From NCBI GenBank assembly GCA_017510225.1, contig JAFWNS010000016.1, positions 1-48,548 of the forward strand: a DNA stretch of 48,548 nucleotides. The letters are read 5' to 3'. The stretch comes from Bacilli bacterium. GTDB taxonomy: Bacteria; Bacillota_I; Bacilli_A; RF39; UBA660. The notes beneath the pieces were generated by a model. The model saw only the letters and a program-made list of their open reading frames with translations. It had not been told where the DNA came from and made no database searches. This document shows, one piece after another, positions 41,881 through 48,548 of the stretch (its first letter is position 1; the number at the start of each line of letters is the position of its first letter). Position numbers and translations under genes: made by a program.

Positions 41881-42732
41881 TTATTTATCATAACTTTCAC
41901 TTAATAATTCATCTAAAGTTAAAAAAGTATAGCCTCTAGATTTAATATAATCTATTACTGTAGATAGTTCTATTTCAGTAGATGAATTTGTTGGTATAGA
42001 TATAATTGAAGCATTTTGTAATTTGTTTTTTATTTCTTTATATGGATAGTTTCCTACTTTAATAGTAGGTAGTATTGTATGCAGTTTTAATCTAGAACAT
42101 AATTCTATTAATTCTTTATTATCATAGTCTGCATAACAGTATTTAGCAGTCTTTCCTGTAATATTATTTAAATAATTAATAGATGAAGAAAAATAGATTT
42201 CTTTATAAGAATTATCATAATTTAGTATTTCTAATTCTGAAAGTTTAAAACTATTTACTAAATCTAAATTATTTTCTAAAAATAATCCATCTATAAATAT
42301 AGTAGATTTTATATTTTTGTTTACTAAAATATTATTTATGTTTTTAATATTTTCTATATCAGTATTATTTTCTATTTTAAATACTAAAGATACAGACTTT
42401 TTTTCATTATTACCTACTGTTATATATTTATCATATATATTATTTATAGATATATTAGGTTTTGTTTCTTTAAATACAGTTAATACTTCATTATAATTAC
42501 CATATTTTTTCATTTTTCTATAACTTTTTTTATAATCTATTTTTTTCCCATTAATACCAGGTATTATAGTATTATTAACTACTTTAGCATTCATAGCTTT
42601 TTTATAATACTTATTATTACTTTTTTTTATTTCTTTCATTATAGGATCTGTTTCTCTTATAATATCAATCGTTTTATTTGTATAATAAAAACTGAATATA
42701 GTTAGAAAGATTACTATTAATACTTTTTTCAT
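41881..42732 (-). CDS. Secreted or membrane-anchored degenerate polysaccharide deacetylase (NodB fold)
   Basis: The 283-residue protein has an N-terminal hydrophobic segment (about 3-17) with a basic start. The C-terminal part (about 112-275) reads like a NodB fold: SVSLVFKIENN, a helix, NIKSTIFIDG, and a final VIDYIKSRGYTFLTLDEL. The usual catalytic Asp pair (TFDD) is replaced by KIE, and the HxxxH metal motif is absent, so deacetylase activity is unlikely. It may be a binding or regulatory relative. It is divergently arranged to the gene at 42821, with about 90 bases between. Confidence 0.6.
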   Translation of the reverse strand: MKKVLIVIFLTIFSFYYTNKTIDIIRETDPIMKEIKKSNNKYYKKAMNAKVVNNTIIPGINGKKIDYKKSYRKMKKYGNYNEVLTVFKETKPNISINNIYDKYITVGNNEKKSVSLVFKIENNTDIENIKNINNILVNKNIKSTIFIDGLFLENNLDLVNSFKLSELEILNYDNSYKEIYFSSSINYLNNITGKTAKYCYADYDNKELIELCSRLKLHTILPTIKVGNYPYKEIKNKLQNASIISIPTNSSTEIELSTVIDYIKSRGYTFLTLDELLSESYDK

Positions 42733-42763
42733 ATAATCACCTAGTAGATTATATGAGTATTTA

Positions 42764-42792
42764 TTGACTTTTATTAAGTTTTAGTGTATAAT
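42764..42792 (+). promoter_or_regulatory. Promoter of 123-residue protein gene
   Basis: TTGACT (42764-42769) and TATAAT (42787-42792) are exactly 17 bases apart. RBS GAGAGGGG follows. A near-consensus minus-strand -10 for the divergent gene lies about 30 bases to the left. Confidence 0.8.
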
Positions 42793-42820
42793 AAGTCTGC
42801 TTTTTGAGAGGGGGAATATA

Positions 42821-43192
42821 ATGACTAATTTTGAAATTATGAAAAATTTCATTAATTCTTTGGATGATGATGATGAGATTATGAGTATGCAAGAAGAATA
42901 TGAATTATCAGACAATGATAAATCAAAATTAATAAAAGGTATAATAGAAAAATCAATTGATTTTGATTCTAAGGGAAAAGTTTTAGCTTTAGAAGAATGG
43001 AAAGAAATATATAAAGATACTATGATTATGGTTACTTCTTCAGCTTATGATATTTCTACTGGTAAAAAAAGACCTAGACCTAAGAATTTTATTAATAAGT
43101 ATATTGATTTAACTATTGAAAAACTAGATATTAATAATGATGATAATTATGAAATTGAAGATAGTTATGATGATGGAAACATAATAAAATAA
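42821..43192 (+). CDS. Unknown 123-residue acidic protein
   Basis: The protein is soluble, acidic and helical. It starts with MTNFEIMKNFINSLDDDDE, has a central positively charged phrase (STGKKRPRPKNFINKYIDL), and ends with an Asp/Glu/Asn-rich tail. I recognise no family and see no catalytic or DNA-binding motif. It is a single-gene unit with a consensus promoter, strong RBS and strong terminator, so it is probably well expressed. It is one of few plus-strand genes in the right half of the window. Confidence 0.65.
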   Translation: MTNFEIMKNFINSLDDDDEIMSMQEEYELSDNDKSKLIKGIIEKSIDFDSKGKVLALEEWKEIYKDTMIMVTSSAYDISTGKKRPRPKNFINKYIDLTIEKLDINNDDNYEIEDSYDDGNIIK

Positions 43193-43220
43193 AAGACTTT
43201 TAAAAGTCTTTTATTTTTTT
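43191..43220. terminator. Bidirectional terminator between 123-residue gene and pnp
   Basis: AAAAGACTTTT (43191-43201) and AAAAGTCTTTT (43202-43212) form an 11-base inverted repeat followed by a T run on the plus strand. It directly follows the first stop codon and overlaps that of pnp (43211). Confidence 0.75.
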
Positions 43221-45376
43221 TCTTTTTTAGTTTTTGGTTTAGGTAGAGCATCTTTTCTTGAGAAGTTTTGACGACCACGTTTATCTGCTCCTAGAGCTTT
43301 AACGATTATTTCGTCTCCTTCATTTACAATGTCTGTAACTTTATTAACTCTTTCGTGTGCAAGTTGAGATATATGAACTAAACCTTCACATCCAGGCCAT
43401 ATTTCTACGAAACATCCAAAGTCTTCTACTTTAACAACTTTAGCATTATAGATTTCTCCTACTTCTACTTCTTTAATTACATCTTCAATCATAGCTTTTG
43501 TTTTTTCAATTACATCTTTATCTGTATGATAGATAATTACTCTTCCATCTTCTTCTAAATCTACTTTAACAGCATTTACATTAGTAACTTCTGTAACATT
43601 AGAAGCTTCACAAATAATCTTAGTAATCATTTCTCCACCACGACCGATTACTTCTTTTATCTTATTAGGATCAATTCTAAATGTTTCCATCTTAGGAGCA
43701 TATTTAGATACTTCTTTTCTAGGTTCTTTAATTTGTTTAGCAATTACTTTTAATATTTCTAATCTTGCTTTTTTAGCTTGCGCTAAAGCTTCTTTTAAAA
43801 TATCTTTTGTAATACCACTAATCTTAATATCCATTTGAAGTGCAGTAATACCATCTTTAGTACCAGCAACTTTAAAGTCCATATCACCTAAGTGATCTTC
43901 CATACCTTGGATATCAGTTAAAATAGTATAATCATCTTCATGAGTAATTAATCCCATTGCGATACCTGCAACTGGGGCTTTAATTGGAACTCCTGCAGCC
44001 ATTAATGACATACATCCAGCACAAATACTTGCTTGTGATGATGATCCATTTGATTCTAATATTTCAGAAACAATTCTAATTGTATATGGGAATTCTTCTT
44101 CACTTGGAATAACTTGTAGTAAAGCTTTTTCACCTAAAGCTCCATGTCCTACTTCTCTTCTTCCAGGAGCACCATATCTTCCTGTTTCACCTACTGAAAA
44201 TTGTGGGAAGTTATAGTGTAACATAAATCTTTTTTGATCTTCTAATCCAAGACCATCTAGGATTTGATGTTCTCCTAAAGCACCTAATGTAGTTACTGAT
44301 AAACTTTGAGTTTCACCTCTAGTGAATAATGCAGAACCATGAGTTCTAGGTAACATATCGATATCAGTAGATAATTTTCTTATCTCATCCATCTTACGTC
44401 CATCAGCACGTTTCTTTTCTTTAACTACAATACTTCTAAATAATTTATATTCTATATCAGATAAAACCATATTTACTTTAGCAAGTAATTCTTTTAATTC
44501 AATATCTTTTAAATATTCTTCATTTTCTTCTGTATAGATTTCAATTATTTCTTCTTTAACTGCATCTATAGCAGCATATTTTTCTAACTTGTCTTTAATA
44601 CGTAAAGCTTTATCCATTTTCTTAGTTGCAAGTTTTTCTATACGTTCAATCATTTCCTTATCAGGTGTTAATGTTTCATATTCCATTTTTTCTTCCCCGA
44701 TATCTTTAATGATCTTTTCTTCAAACTTAATTAATTCTTTAATTGCATCATGTCCAACCATTAATGCTTCTAACATAATATCTTCAGGTACTTCTTTAGC
44801 GCTAGATTCAACCATATTAATAGCATCTTTAGTACCAGCAACTGTTAATTCTAATTCTGATTTTTCTAATTCTTCTGGAGTTGGATTAATGACAAATTTA
44901 CCATTTACACGTCCAACTTTAACTCCAGCAATTGGTCCATTAAATGGAATCTTTGAAATTGAAGTTGCTAGAGATGATGCAAACATTGCAGTTAATTCAG
45001 GTGAACAATCTTGGTCAACTGATAATACTGTTGATATTATTTGTACTTCATTTTTAAATCCTTCTGGGAATAATGGTCTCATTGGACGATCAATCATTCT
45101 AGCAGCAAGTGTAGCTGCTTCACTAGGACGTCCTTCCCTTTTAATGAATCCACCAGGTATTTTACCTACTGAATATAATTTTTCTTGATAATTTACTGTT
45201 AGTGGAAAGAAATCAGATAATAAGTTAACATTCTTAGATACTACAGCAGCAGTTAATACAACTGTATCATTATATCTTACTAATACTGCACCATCAGCTT
45301 GTTTTGCTAATTCTCCTGTTTCTACTACTATTTTTCTTCCATGAAATTTTAATTCATATGTCTTTTTCTTCTTCAT
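43211..45376 (-). CDS. pnp: Polyribonucleotide nucleotidyltransferase (PNPase)
   Basis: The 721-residue 3'-5' exoribonuclease uses phosphate to degrade RNA. It shows two RNase PH-like domains (about 1-225 and 300-540) with a helical link, a KH domain (about 555-615, IGRGGEMI) and an S1 domain (about 620-690, [15 protein letters not shown]). Phosphate-site motifs are [33 protein letters not shown] and [21 protein letters not shown]. The last 20 residues are basic. It follows rpsO by 68 bases, the usual order; a terminator in between probably shares control of pnp with read-through. Confidence 0.98.
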   Translation of the reverse strand: MKKKKTYELKFHGRKIVVETGELAKQADGAVLVRYNDTVVLTAAVVSKNVNLLSDFFPLTVNYQEKLYSVGKIPGGFIKREGRPSEAATLAARMIDRPMRPLFPEGFKNEVQIISTVLSVDQDCSPELTAMFASSLATSISKIPFNGPIAGVKVGRVNGKFVINPTPEELEKSELELTVAGTKDAINMVESSAKEVPEDIMLEALMVGHDAIKELIKFEEKIIKDIGEEKMEYETLTPDKEMIERIEKLATKKMDKALRIKDKLEKYAAIDAVKEEIIEIYTEENEEYLKDIELKELLAKVNMVLSDIEYKLFRSIVVKEKKRADGRKMDEIRKLSTDIDMLPRTHGSALFTRGETQSLSVTTLGALGEHQILDGLGLEDQKRFMLHYNFPQFSVGETGRYGAPGRREVGHGALGEKALLQVIPSEEEFPYTIRIVSEILESNGSSSQASICAGCMSLMAAGVPIKAPVAGIAMGLITHEDDYTILTDIQGMEDHLGDMDFKVAGTKDGITALQMDIKISGITKDILKEALAQAKKARLEILKVIAKQIKEPRKEVSKYAPKMETFRIDPNKIKEVIGRGGEMITKIICEASNVTEVTNVNAVKVDLEEDGRVIIYHTDKDVIEKTKAMIEDVIKEVEVGEIYNAKVVKVEDFGCFVEIWPGCEGLVHISQLAHERVNKVTDIVNEGDEIIVKALGADKRGRQNFSRKDALPKPKTKKEKK

Positions 45377-45417
45377 ACTTCTACCTCTTTTATATTATAT
45401 TTGTCTACTTTATTTCT

Positions 45418-45447
45418 AAAAAAATAGACACTGAAAAAACGTGTCTA
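45418..45447 (-). terminator. Terminator of rpsO
   Basis: TAGACAC (45425-45431) pairs with GTGTCTA (45441-45447). On the minus strand seven T residues follow (45424-45418). A TATAAT box before pnp suggests some separate initiation. Confidence 0.75.
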
Positions 45448-45714
45448 CTTTCTTAATCCTAATTTTTTAATTACTTCACGATAACTTTGAATATCTTTCT
45501 TAGCTAAGTATTTTAATAAATTCTTACGTTGTCCAACTTTCTTAAGAAGACCTCTACGTGAATGATAGTCATGAATGTGTACTTTTAAATGTTCAGTTAA
45601 ATCGTTAATTTCTTTTGTTAAAATAGCGATTTGTACTTCTGTTGAACCAGTATCATTCTTACTCTTAGCAAATTCTTTAATGATTTTTGCTTTTTCATCT
45701 TTACTTAATGCCAT
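45445..45714 (-). CDS. rpsO: 30S ribosomal protein S15
   Basis: The 89-residue protein binds the central domain of 16S rRNA. It shows the family motif [21 protein letters not shown], then [23 protein letters not shown]. The length is standard. RBS GGAAG precedes ATG. The leader (45715-45792) may carry an S15 autoregulatory fold. It has its own promoter (45798-45826). Confidence 0.98.
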   Translation of the reverse strand: MALSKDEKAKIIKEFAKSKNDTGSTEVQIAILTKEINDLTEHLKVHIHDYHSRRGLLKKVGQRKNLLKYLAKKDIQSYREVIKKLGLRK

Positions 45715-45792
45715 AATAAAACTTCCTTTCTTTAAAATTCACCAATACTAAGTAAAAAGTCGGAAAATCTTTAAACCTGGAATTGGTAAGCA
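45715..45792 (-). promoter_or_regulatory. Candidate S15 autoregulatory leader
   Basis: The 78-base leader contains ACCAAT (minus strand, 45787-45782) and ATTGGT (45746-45741), which pair across about 35 bases of purine-rich sequence, and a GGAAG RBS. S15 of several Bacillota and proteobacteria binds its own leader. The exact fold cannot be judged by eye. Confidence 0.4.
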
Positions 45793-45797
45793 AATAT

Positions 45798-45826
45798 AAT
45801 ATACTAAATTTTTAATGATTTGTAAA
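45798..45826 (-). promoter_or_regulatory. Promoter of rpsO
   Basis: On the minus strand TTTACA (45826-45821) and TATATT (45803-45798) are 17 bases apart, behind the metallopeptidase gene end at 45832. Confidence 0.55.
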
Positions 45827-45831
45827 GTCTT

Positions 45832-46896
45832 TTACTTACTTTTTCTATTTTTATATTCACTATTAAAATACACTTTATTTTCTCTAGGATAAACATAACT
45901 ATAATTACCCTCTATATTTCTCATTAAACTCATATAATAATTATCAAATAAATCATTAGCTTCATCTATTTCTTTATAACCTTCATTGTTTTTCTTTAAA
46001 TAATACTTTCTAAGTGTATATAATTCACCTGTCAATTTTTCTTTCTGTTTATTTGATAGTTTTTCATTAGTTATATTCTCTAAATAATAGTCAATATTAT
46101 AAATTAATTCTTGTGCATCTGTAGGTTTTCCTCCTATTTTTGCCATTTCATTATAAATACATGTCATATCATTAGTTGAATATGCTTTTAATACTGTATC
46201 ACTTCCAACTATTTCACATAACATTTTAACTAAACTTATATATTCATCATATGTCATATTTGGTTTATTTAAATATTCTGACGCTAATAACTCAGTCATT
46301 CCTTCATATATAAATTTAGGCCCAAAAGCACTATTATTATGTATCGCATGAATTGCTTCATGAAAAAATACGTGCTGTTCCCAATATGGATTTGTATCTT
46401 CTATATAAATATCATTTCCATCCCAATAACCAGCAAGCCCTTTTTCTTTTAGATTTTTTTTGTGTTTTATATCTAAATTTAATAAATTAGTATATGCAGA
46501 TTCTTTATCTATATAAGGATTATCTTCTATCAAATCAGCTAATCCATAAAAATTTGCTTTTTCATCTGGAGTAAGTTTTTTATTTCTTTCTATTGAATCA
46601 AAAAATAATATACTACTTTTTTGTTTTTCTTTTATTTTAATATTATATTTTTTTTCAATATTTTTAATTATATTTTCTTGATCTTTTTTACTTATAGTAA
46701 GTTTTCTTCCAGAATAAATATTATAAGTATCTTTTGTATATCTATCTATATTATTTATAGATACTCCTATTAAGGTAGCTGATGAAATCCATAGAATTGT
46801 ATTAAATATAAATATTCTTGATTTTTCTTTAGCTAATTTCATAGGAGATTTAGTACTTATTTTATTCTTTTCTATATTTAAGTTTTTAACATCCAT
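45832..46896 (-). CDS. Membrane-anchored HExxH metallopeptidase-like protein
   Basis: The 354-residue protein has one membrane helix (about 28-48) after a basic cytosolic start. The outer part has FFHEAIHAIHN with His179, Glu180 and His183 as a zinc site, followed by IYEGMTELLASEY, where Glu in EGxTEL is a likely third ligand as in gluzincins. Substrate and precise family are unknown. It follows truB by 9 bases and appears to be co-transcribed with it; a functional link to pseudouridine synthesis is not evident. The gene is followed by rpsO with its own promoter. Confidence 0.7.
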   Translation of the reverse strand: MDVKNLNIEKNKISTKSPMKLAKEKSRIFIFNTILWISSATLIGVSINNIDRYTKDTYNIYSGRKLTISKKDQENIIKNIEKKYNIKIKEKQKSSILFFDSIERNKKLTPDEKANFYGLADLIEDNPYIDKESAYTNLLNLDIKHKKNLKEKGLAGYWDGNDIYIEDTNPYWEQHVFFHEAIHAIHNNSAFGPKFIYEGMTELLASEYLNKPNMTYDEYISLVKMLCEIVGSDTVLKAYSTNDMTCIYNEMAKIGGKPTDAQELIYNIDYYLENITNEKLSNKQKEKLTGELYTLRKYYLKKNNEGYKEIDEANDLFDNYYMSLMRNIEGNYSYVYPRENKVYFNSEYKNRKSK

Positions 46897-46905
46897 ATAA
46901 TCACC

Positions 46906-47763
46906 TTACTTAGTATTAAAATTCTTCCATGTCTTTAACATATCTTTATCTCTTTCATATATTCCAAGTAATTTATCTTTATATTTAAATATTACTTTAT
47001 CTTTTATTTTATATTTATTATTTATTTTTACTCCATTAGATATTTTTTTATATAAATTATCTTCTATTTCTATTACAGGATAATCTAGGGCTTCATCTAT
47101 AGAATATAATTTATAATTATTATTTCTTATATCATCTAAAGTATATGAATTTTCTATATTAAACTTACCTAATTTAGTTCTAATTAGTTTAGTCATAGTA
47201 GCATAAGTATTTAGACTTTCTCCAATATCATTAATTAAACTTCTAATATAACAACCTTTAGAAACTAAAGCTTTAAACATAAATTCATTTCTATCTGTAC
47301 TTAATAATTCTATTTCTTTAATAGTTACTTTCTTTTTTGGCAATTCTACTTCTTCATTATTTCTAGCATACTCATATAATTTTTTACCATTTACTTTTAC
47401 TGCTGAATAGATTGGTACTTCTTGCATATATGTTTTTTTATAACTAGAGATAATTTTATCTAATTTTAAATTATCTTTTACAGGTTTATTGTCTATTACT
47501 TTGCCTTCTATATCATAAGTATCAGTTTTAATACCTAGAATAGCACCAGCAATATATTCTTTATATTCTGCAGTTAATAATTCTGATATTTTAGTAGCAT
47601 TTCCTATAGTCACAACTAAAACACCTTCTGCAAGAGGATCTAATGTACCAGTATGACCAATCTTTTTAGTATTAAATATTTTGCATATTTCATTTACTAC
47701 ATCCCTAGATGTCATACCCTTTTTCTTATTAATAACTAGTACACCATTTATTTTTTCTTTCAT
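46906..47763 (-). CDS. truB: tRNA pseudouridine(55) synthase
   Basis: The 285-residue enzyme makes the pseudouridine at position 55 in the T loop of tRNAs. It shows GVLVINKKKGMTSRDVV, the active-site GHTGTLDPLAEG with Asp42, and VPIYSAVKVNGKKLYEYAR. Residues SKGCYIRSLINDIG in the middle are also typical. A short C-terminal domain follows. RBS AAAGGA lies inside a 19-residue ORF that ends one base before the truB start. The promoter at 47846-47873 drives both and probably the metallopeptidase gene. Confidence 0.96.
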   Translation of the reverse strand: MKEKINGVLVINKKKGMTSRDVVNEICKIFNTKKIGHTGTLDPLAEGVLVVTIGNATKISELLTAEYKEYIAGAILGIKTDTYDIEGKVIDNKPVKDNLKLDKIISSYKKTYMQEVPIYSAVKVNGKKLYEYARNNEEVELPKKKVTIKEIELLSTDRNEFMFKALVSKGCYIRSLINDIGESLNTYATMTKLIRTKLGKFNIENSYTLDDIRNNNYKLYSIDEALDYPVIEIEDNLYKKISNGVKINNKYKIKDKVIFKYKDKLLGIYERDKDMLKTWKNFNTK

Positions 47764-47764
47764 A

Positions 47765-47824
47765 TTATCTTATTCCTTTAGTAAGATTTTCTTCTTCTAA
47801 AAAATTATAATTATCTAAATCCAT
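47765..47824 (-). CDS. 19-residue ORF coupled to truB
   Basis: The short ORF (MDLDNYNFLEEENLTKGIR) has its own RBS (GAGGTGG) and ends one base before the truB ATG. Its last codons contain the truB RBS. It could be an accidental ORF, a leader peptide that controls truB translation by coupling, or a small acidic protein. Nothing in the sequence decides this. Confidence 0.35.
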   Translation of the reverse strand: MDLDNYNFLEEENLTKGIR

Positions 47825-47845
47825 GGTACCACCTCATCTGTTTTA

Positions 47846-47873
47846 ATTATATCATAATAAAAGTAGCGGACAA
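47846..47873 (-). promoter_or_regulatory. Promoter of truB unit
   Basis: On the minus strand TTGTCC (47873-47868) is 16 bases before TATAAT (47851-47846). The -35 lies inside the stem of the polC terminator. Confidence 0.55.
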
Positions 47874-47893
47874 TTAATTTTGTCTACTACTTT
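47860..47893 (-). terminator. Terminator of polC
   Basis: On the minus strand AAAGTAG and GACAA pair with TTGTC and CTACTTT around a two-base mismatch, giving a stem of 12 pairs. TTTTATT follows. It lies directly after the polC stop codon. Confidence 0.55.
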
Positions 47894-47896
47894 ACA

Positions 47897-48548
47897 CTAA
47901 AATAGTGATAATTGATTAGAGTCTGGTAAATCTTTTAATATATCCATCTCTTTCATTTTTTCTATTAGTGTTTGAGATATTTTAGCACGATGTTGGATAT
48001 CTTCTATACTAATAAATGGTTTCTTTTTTCTTTCTCTTACTATATTATGAGCAACTGTATCACCTAATCCATCTATAGAATTAAATGGTGGATATATCTC
48101 ATTATCATTTTTAACTACCCAGTCAGTTGCTTCACTATTGTATAGGTCTACATTTAAGAATTTAATTCCACGAGCAGTAGCTTCCAATCCTATTCTTAAA
48201 CTTTCTAATTGATTCATCTCTTTATTAGAAGCTTCATAACCCTTTTCTTCTATTTCTTCTATTTTTTTCTTTATAGAGTCATATCCCTTAATCATAGAAT
48301 CTATTTCTACATCTACTGCTTTTGATGAATACCAAGAACTATAGAAATATACTGGCATATGTACTTTATACCAAGCTATTCTAAAAGCTGAGATAACATA
48401 AGCTGCAGCATGAGCTTTAGGGAACATGTATTTAATCTTTTGACAAGATTTTATAAACCATTTAGGTATGTTTCCTTCTTCCATTATCTTGACATATTTT
48501 TTCCATACATCTGGATCTTTAGATGCTCTACCTTTACGTACAAACTCC
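47897..48548 (-). CDS. polC: DNA polymerase III PolC, C-terminal part (cut by window edge)
   Basis: The open frame runs without a start to the right edge, so the 5' part lies outside the window; about 216 residues are seen. The visible part matches the end of PolC: EFVRKGRASKDPDVW, MFPKAHAAAYVISAFRIAWYK, PVYFYSSWYS and a helix-hairpin-helix-like NSIDGLGDTVAHNI. It ends QLSLF, a typical clamp-binding motif (QLSLF), so the polymerase should bind DnaN here. PolC is the main replicative polymerase of Bacillota. An internal ATG at 48484 is not a real start. A terminator follows. Confidence 0.95.
   Translation of the reverse strand, partial: EFVRKGRASKDPDVWKKYVKIMEEGNIPKWFIKSCQKIKYMFPKAHAAAYVISAFRIAWYKVHMPVYFYSSWYSSKAVDVEIDSMIKGYDSIKKKIEEIEEKGYEASNKEMNQLESLRIGLEATARGIKFLNVDLYNSEATDWVVKNDNEIYPPFNSIDGLGDTVAHNIVRERKKKPFISIEDIQHRAKISQTLIEKMKEMDILKDLPDSNQLSLF

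Noticed and set aside
1-48548. tRNA, rRNA, insertion sequence, integrase or attachment site
   Set aside because: Reading both strands showed no GC-rich tRNA-like folds, transposase, recombinase or long terminal repeats.

Overview
The window looks like chromosome of a strongly AT-rich, walled, low-GC Gram-positive bacterium (Bacillota). The evidence is a DnaI-type helicase loader, PolC, the mraZ-rsmH-ftsL-pbp order, a T-box before thrS, rpsO-pnp, and RBS and sigma-A promoters of Bacillus type. Several traits point to a reduced lineage close to Mollicutes, such as the uncultured gut RF39/Erysipelotrichia-like Bacilli: very low GC, a short SMC, a ThrRS without a TGS domain, and mycoplasma-like MraZ repeats. 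TGA is still a stop codon (24148-24150) and PBP, FtsW and a murein peptidase are present, so this is not a wall-less Mycoplasma. The lineage is an inference from gene content.

Layout. 1-439: a tiny hydrophobic peptide gene whose 3' end faces an antisense RNA, organised like a type I toxin-antitoxin locus. 440-2857 (+): a LysM protein, a transthyretin-like protein and a SpoIID-like/peptidoglycan-binding protein, none with a signal peptide. 2882-5229 (-): thioredoxin reductase, glutathione peroxidase and a MYG1-family protein. 5352-7943 (+): a P-type calcium ATPase. 7984-13463 (-): five genes of unknown function, four of which form two tandem copies of a DUF1292-like small protein plus a long coiled-coil, partly membrane protein. 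This is the best candidate here for an undescribed system. 13526-20560 (-): a shortened division cluster (mraZ, rsmH, ftsL, PBP) followed by four single-pass membrane proteins of unknown function.

20700-33073 (-): a TPR protein, a T-box-controlled operon (L29-like small ORF plus thrS), an M23 peptidase, dnaI, comEC and comEA (comEA appears to start at ATT), a DHH phosphoesterase and two flavoproteins. 33148-36300 (-): a membrane-anchored serpin and FtsW. 36423-37199 (+): a small YjcZ-like peptide and peptide deformylase. 37207-42732 (-): SMC, a lipoprotein, a protein of nine 28-residue repeats and a degenerate NodB-fold protein. 42821-43192 (+): an orphan gene. 43211-48548 (-): pnp, rpsO, a membrane metallopeptidase, truB, and the C-terminal end of polC cut by the window edge.

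How it fits together. Most genes lie on the minus strand in short units, each with a recognisable sigma-A promoter and an intrinsic terminator that often overlaps the last stop codon. In several places the terminator T-tract or stem also supplies the next promoter's -35 box. The housekeeping part covers envelope growth (PBP, FtsL, FtsW, M23), DNA replication and segregation (PolC, DnaI, SMC), DNA uptake (ComEA/ComEC), translation (ThrRS, S15, TruB, Def) and thiol peroxide defence (TrxB, Gpx). The accessory part is mainly cell-surface and membrane proteins of unknown role. No tRNA, rRNA, CRISPR array, transposase or prophage structural gene was seen. Long intergenic stretches are rare; the only ones near or above 250 bases are 1-439 and 24334-24589, and both hold regulatory RNA elements.
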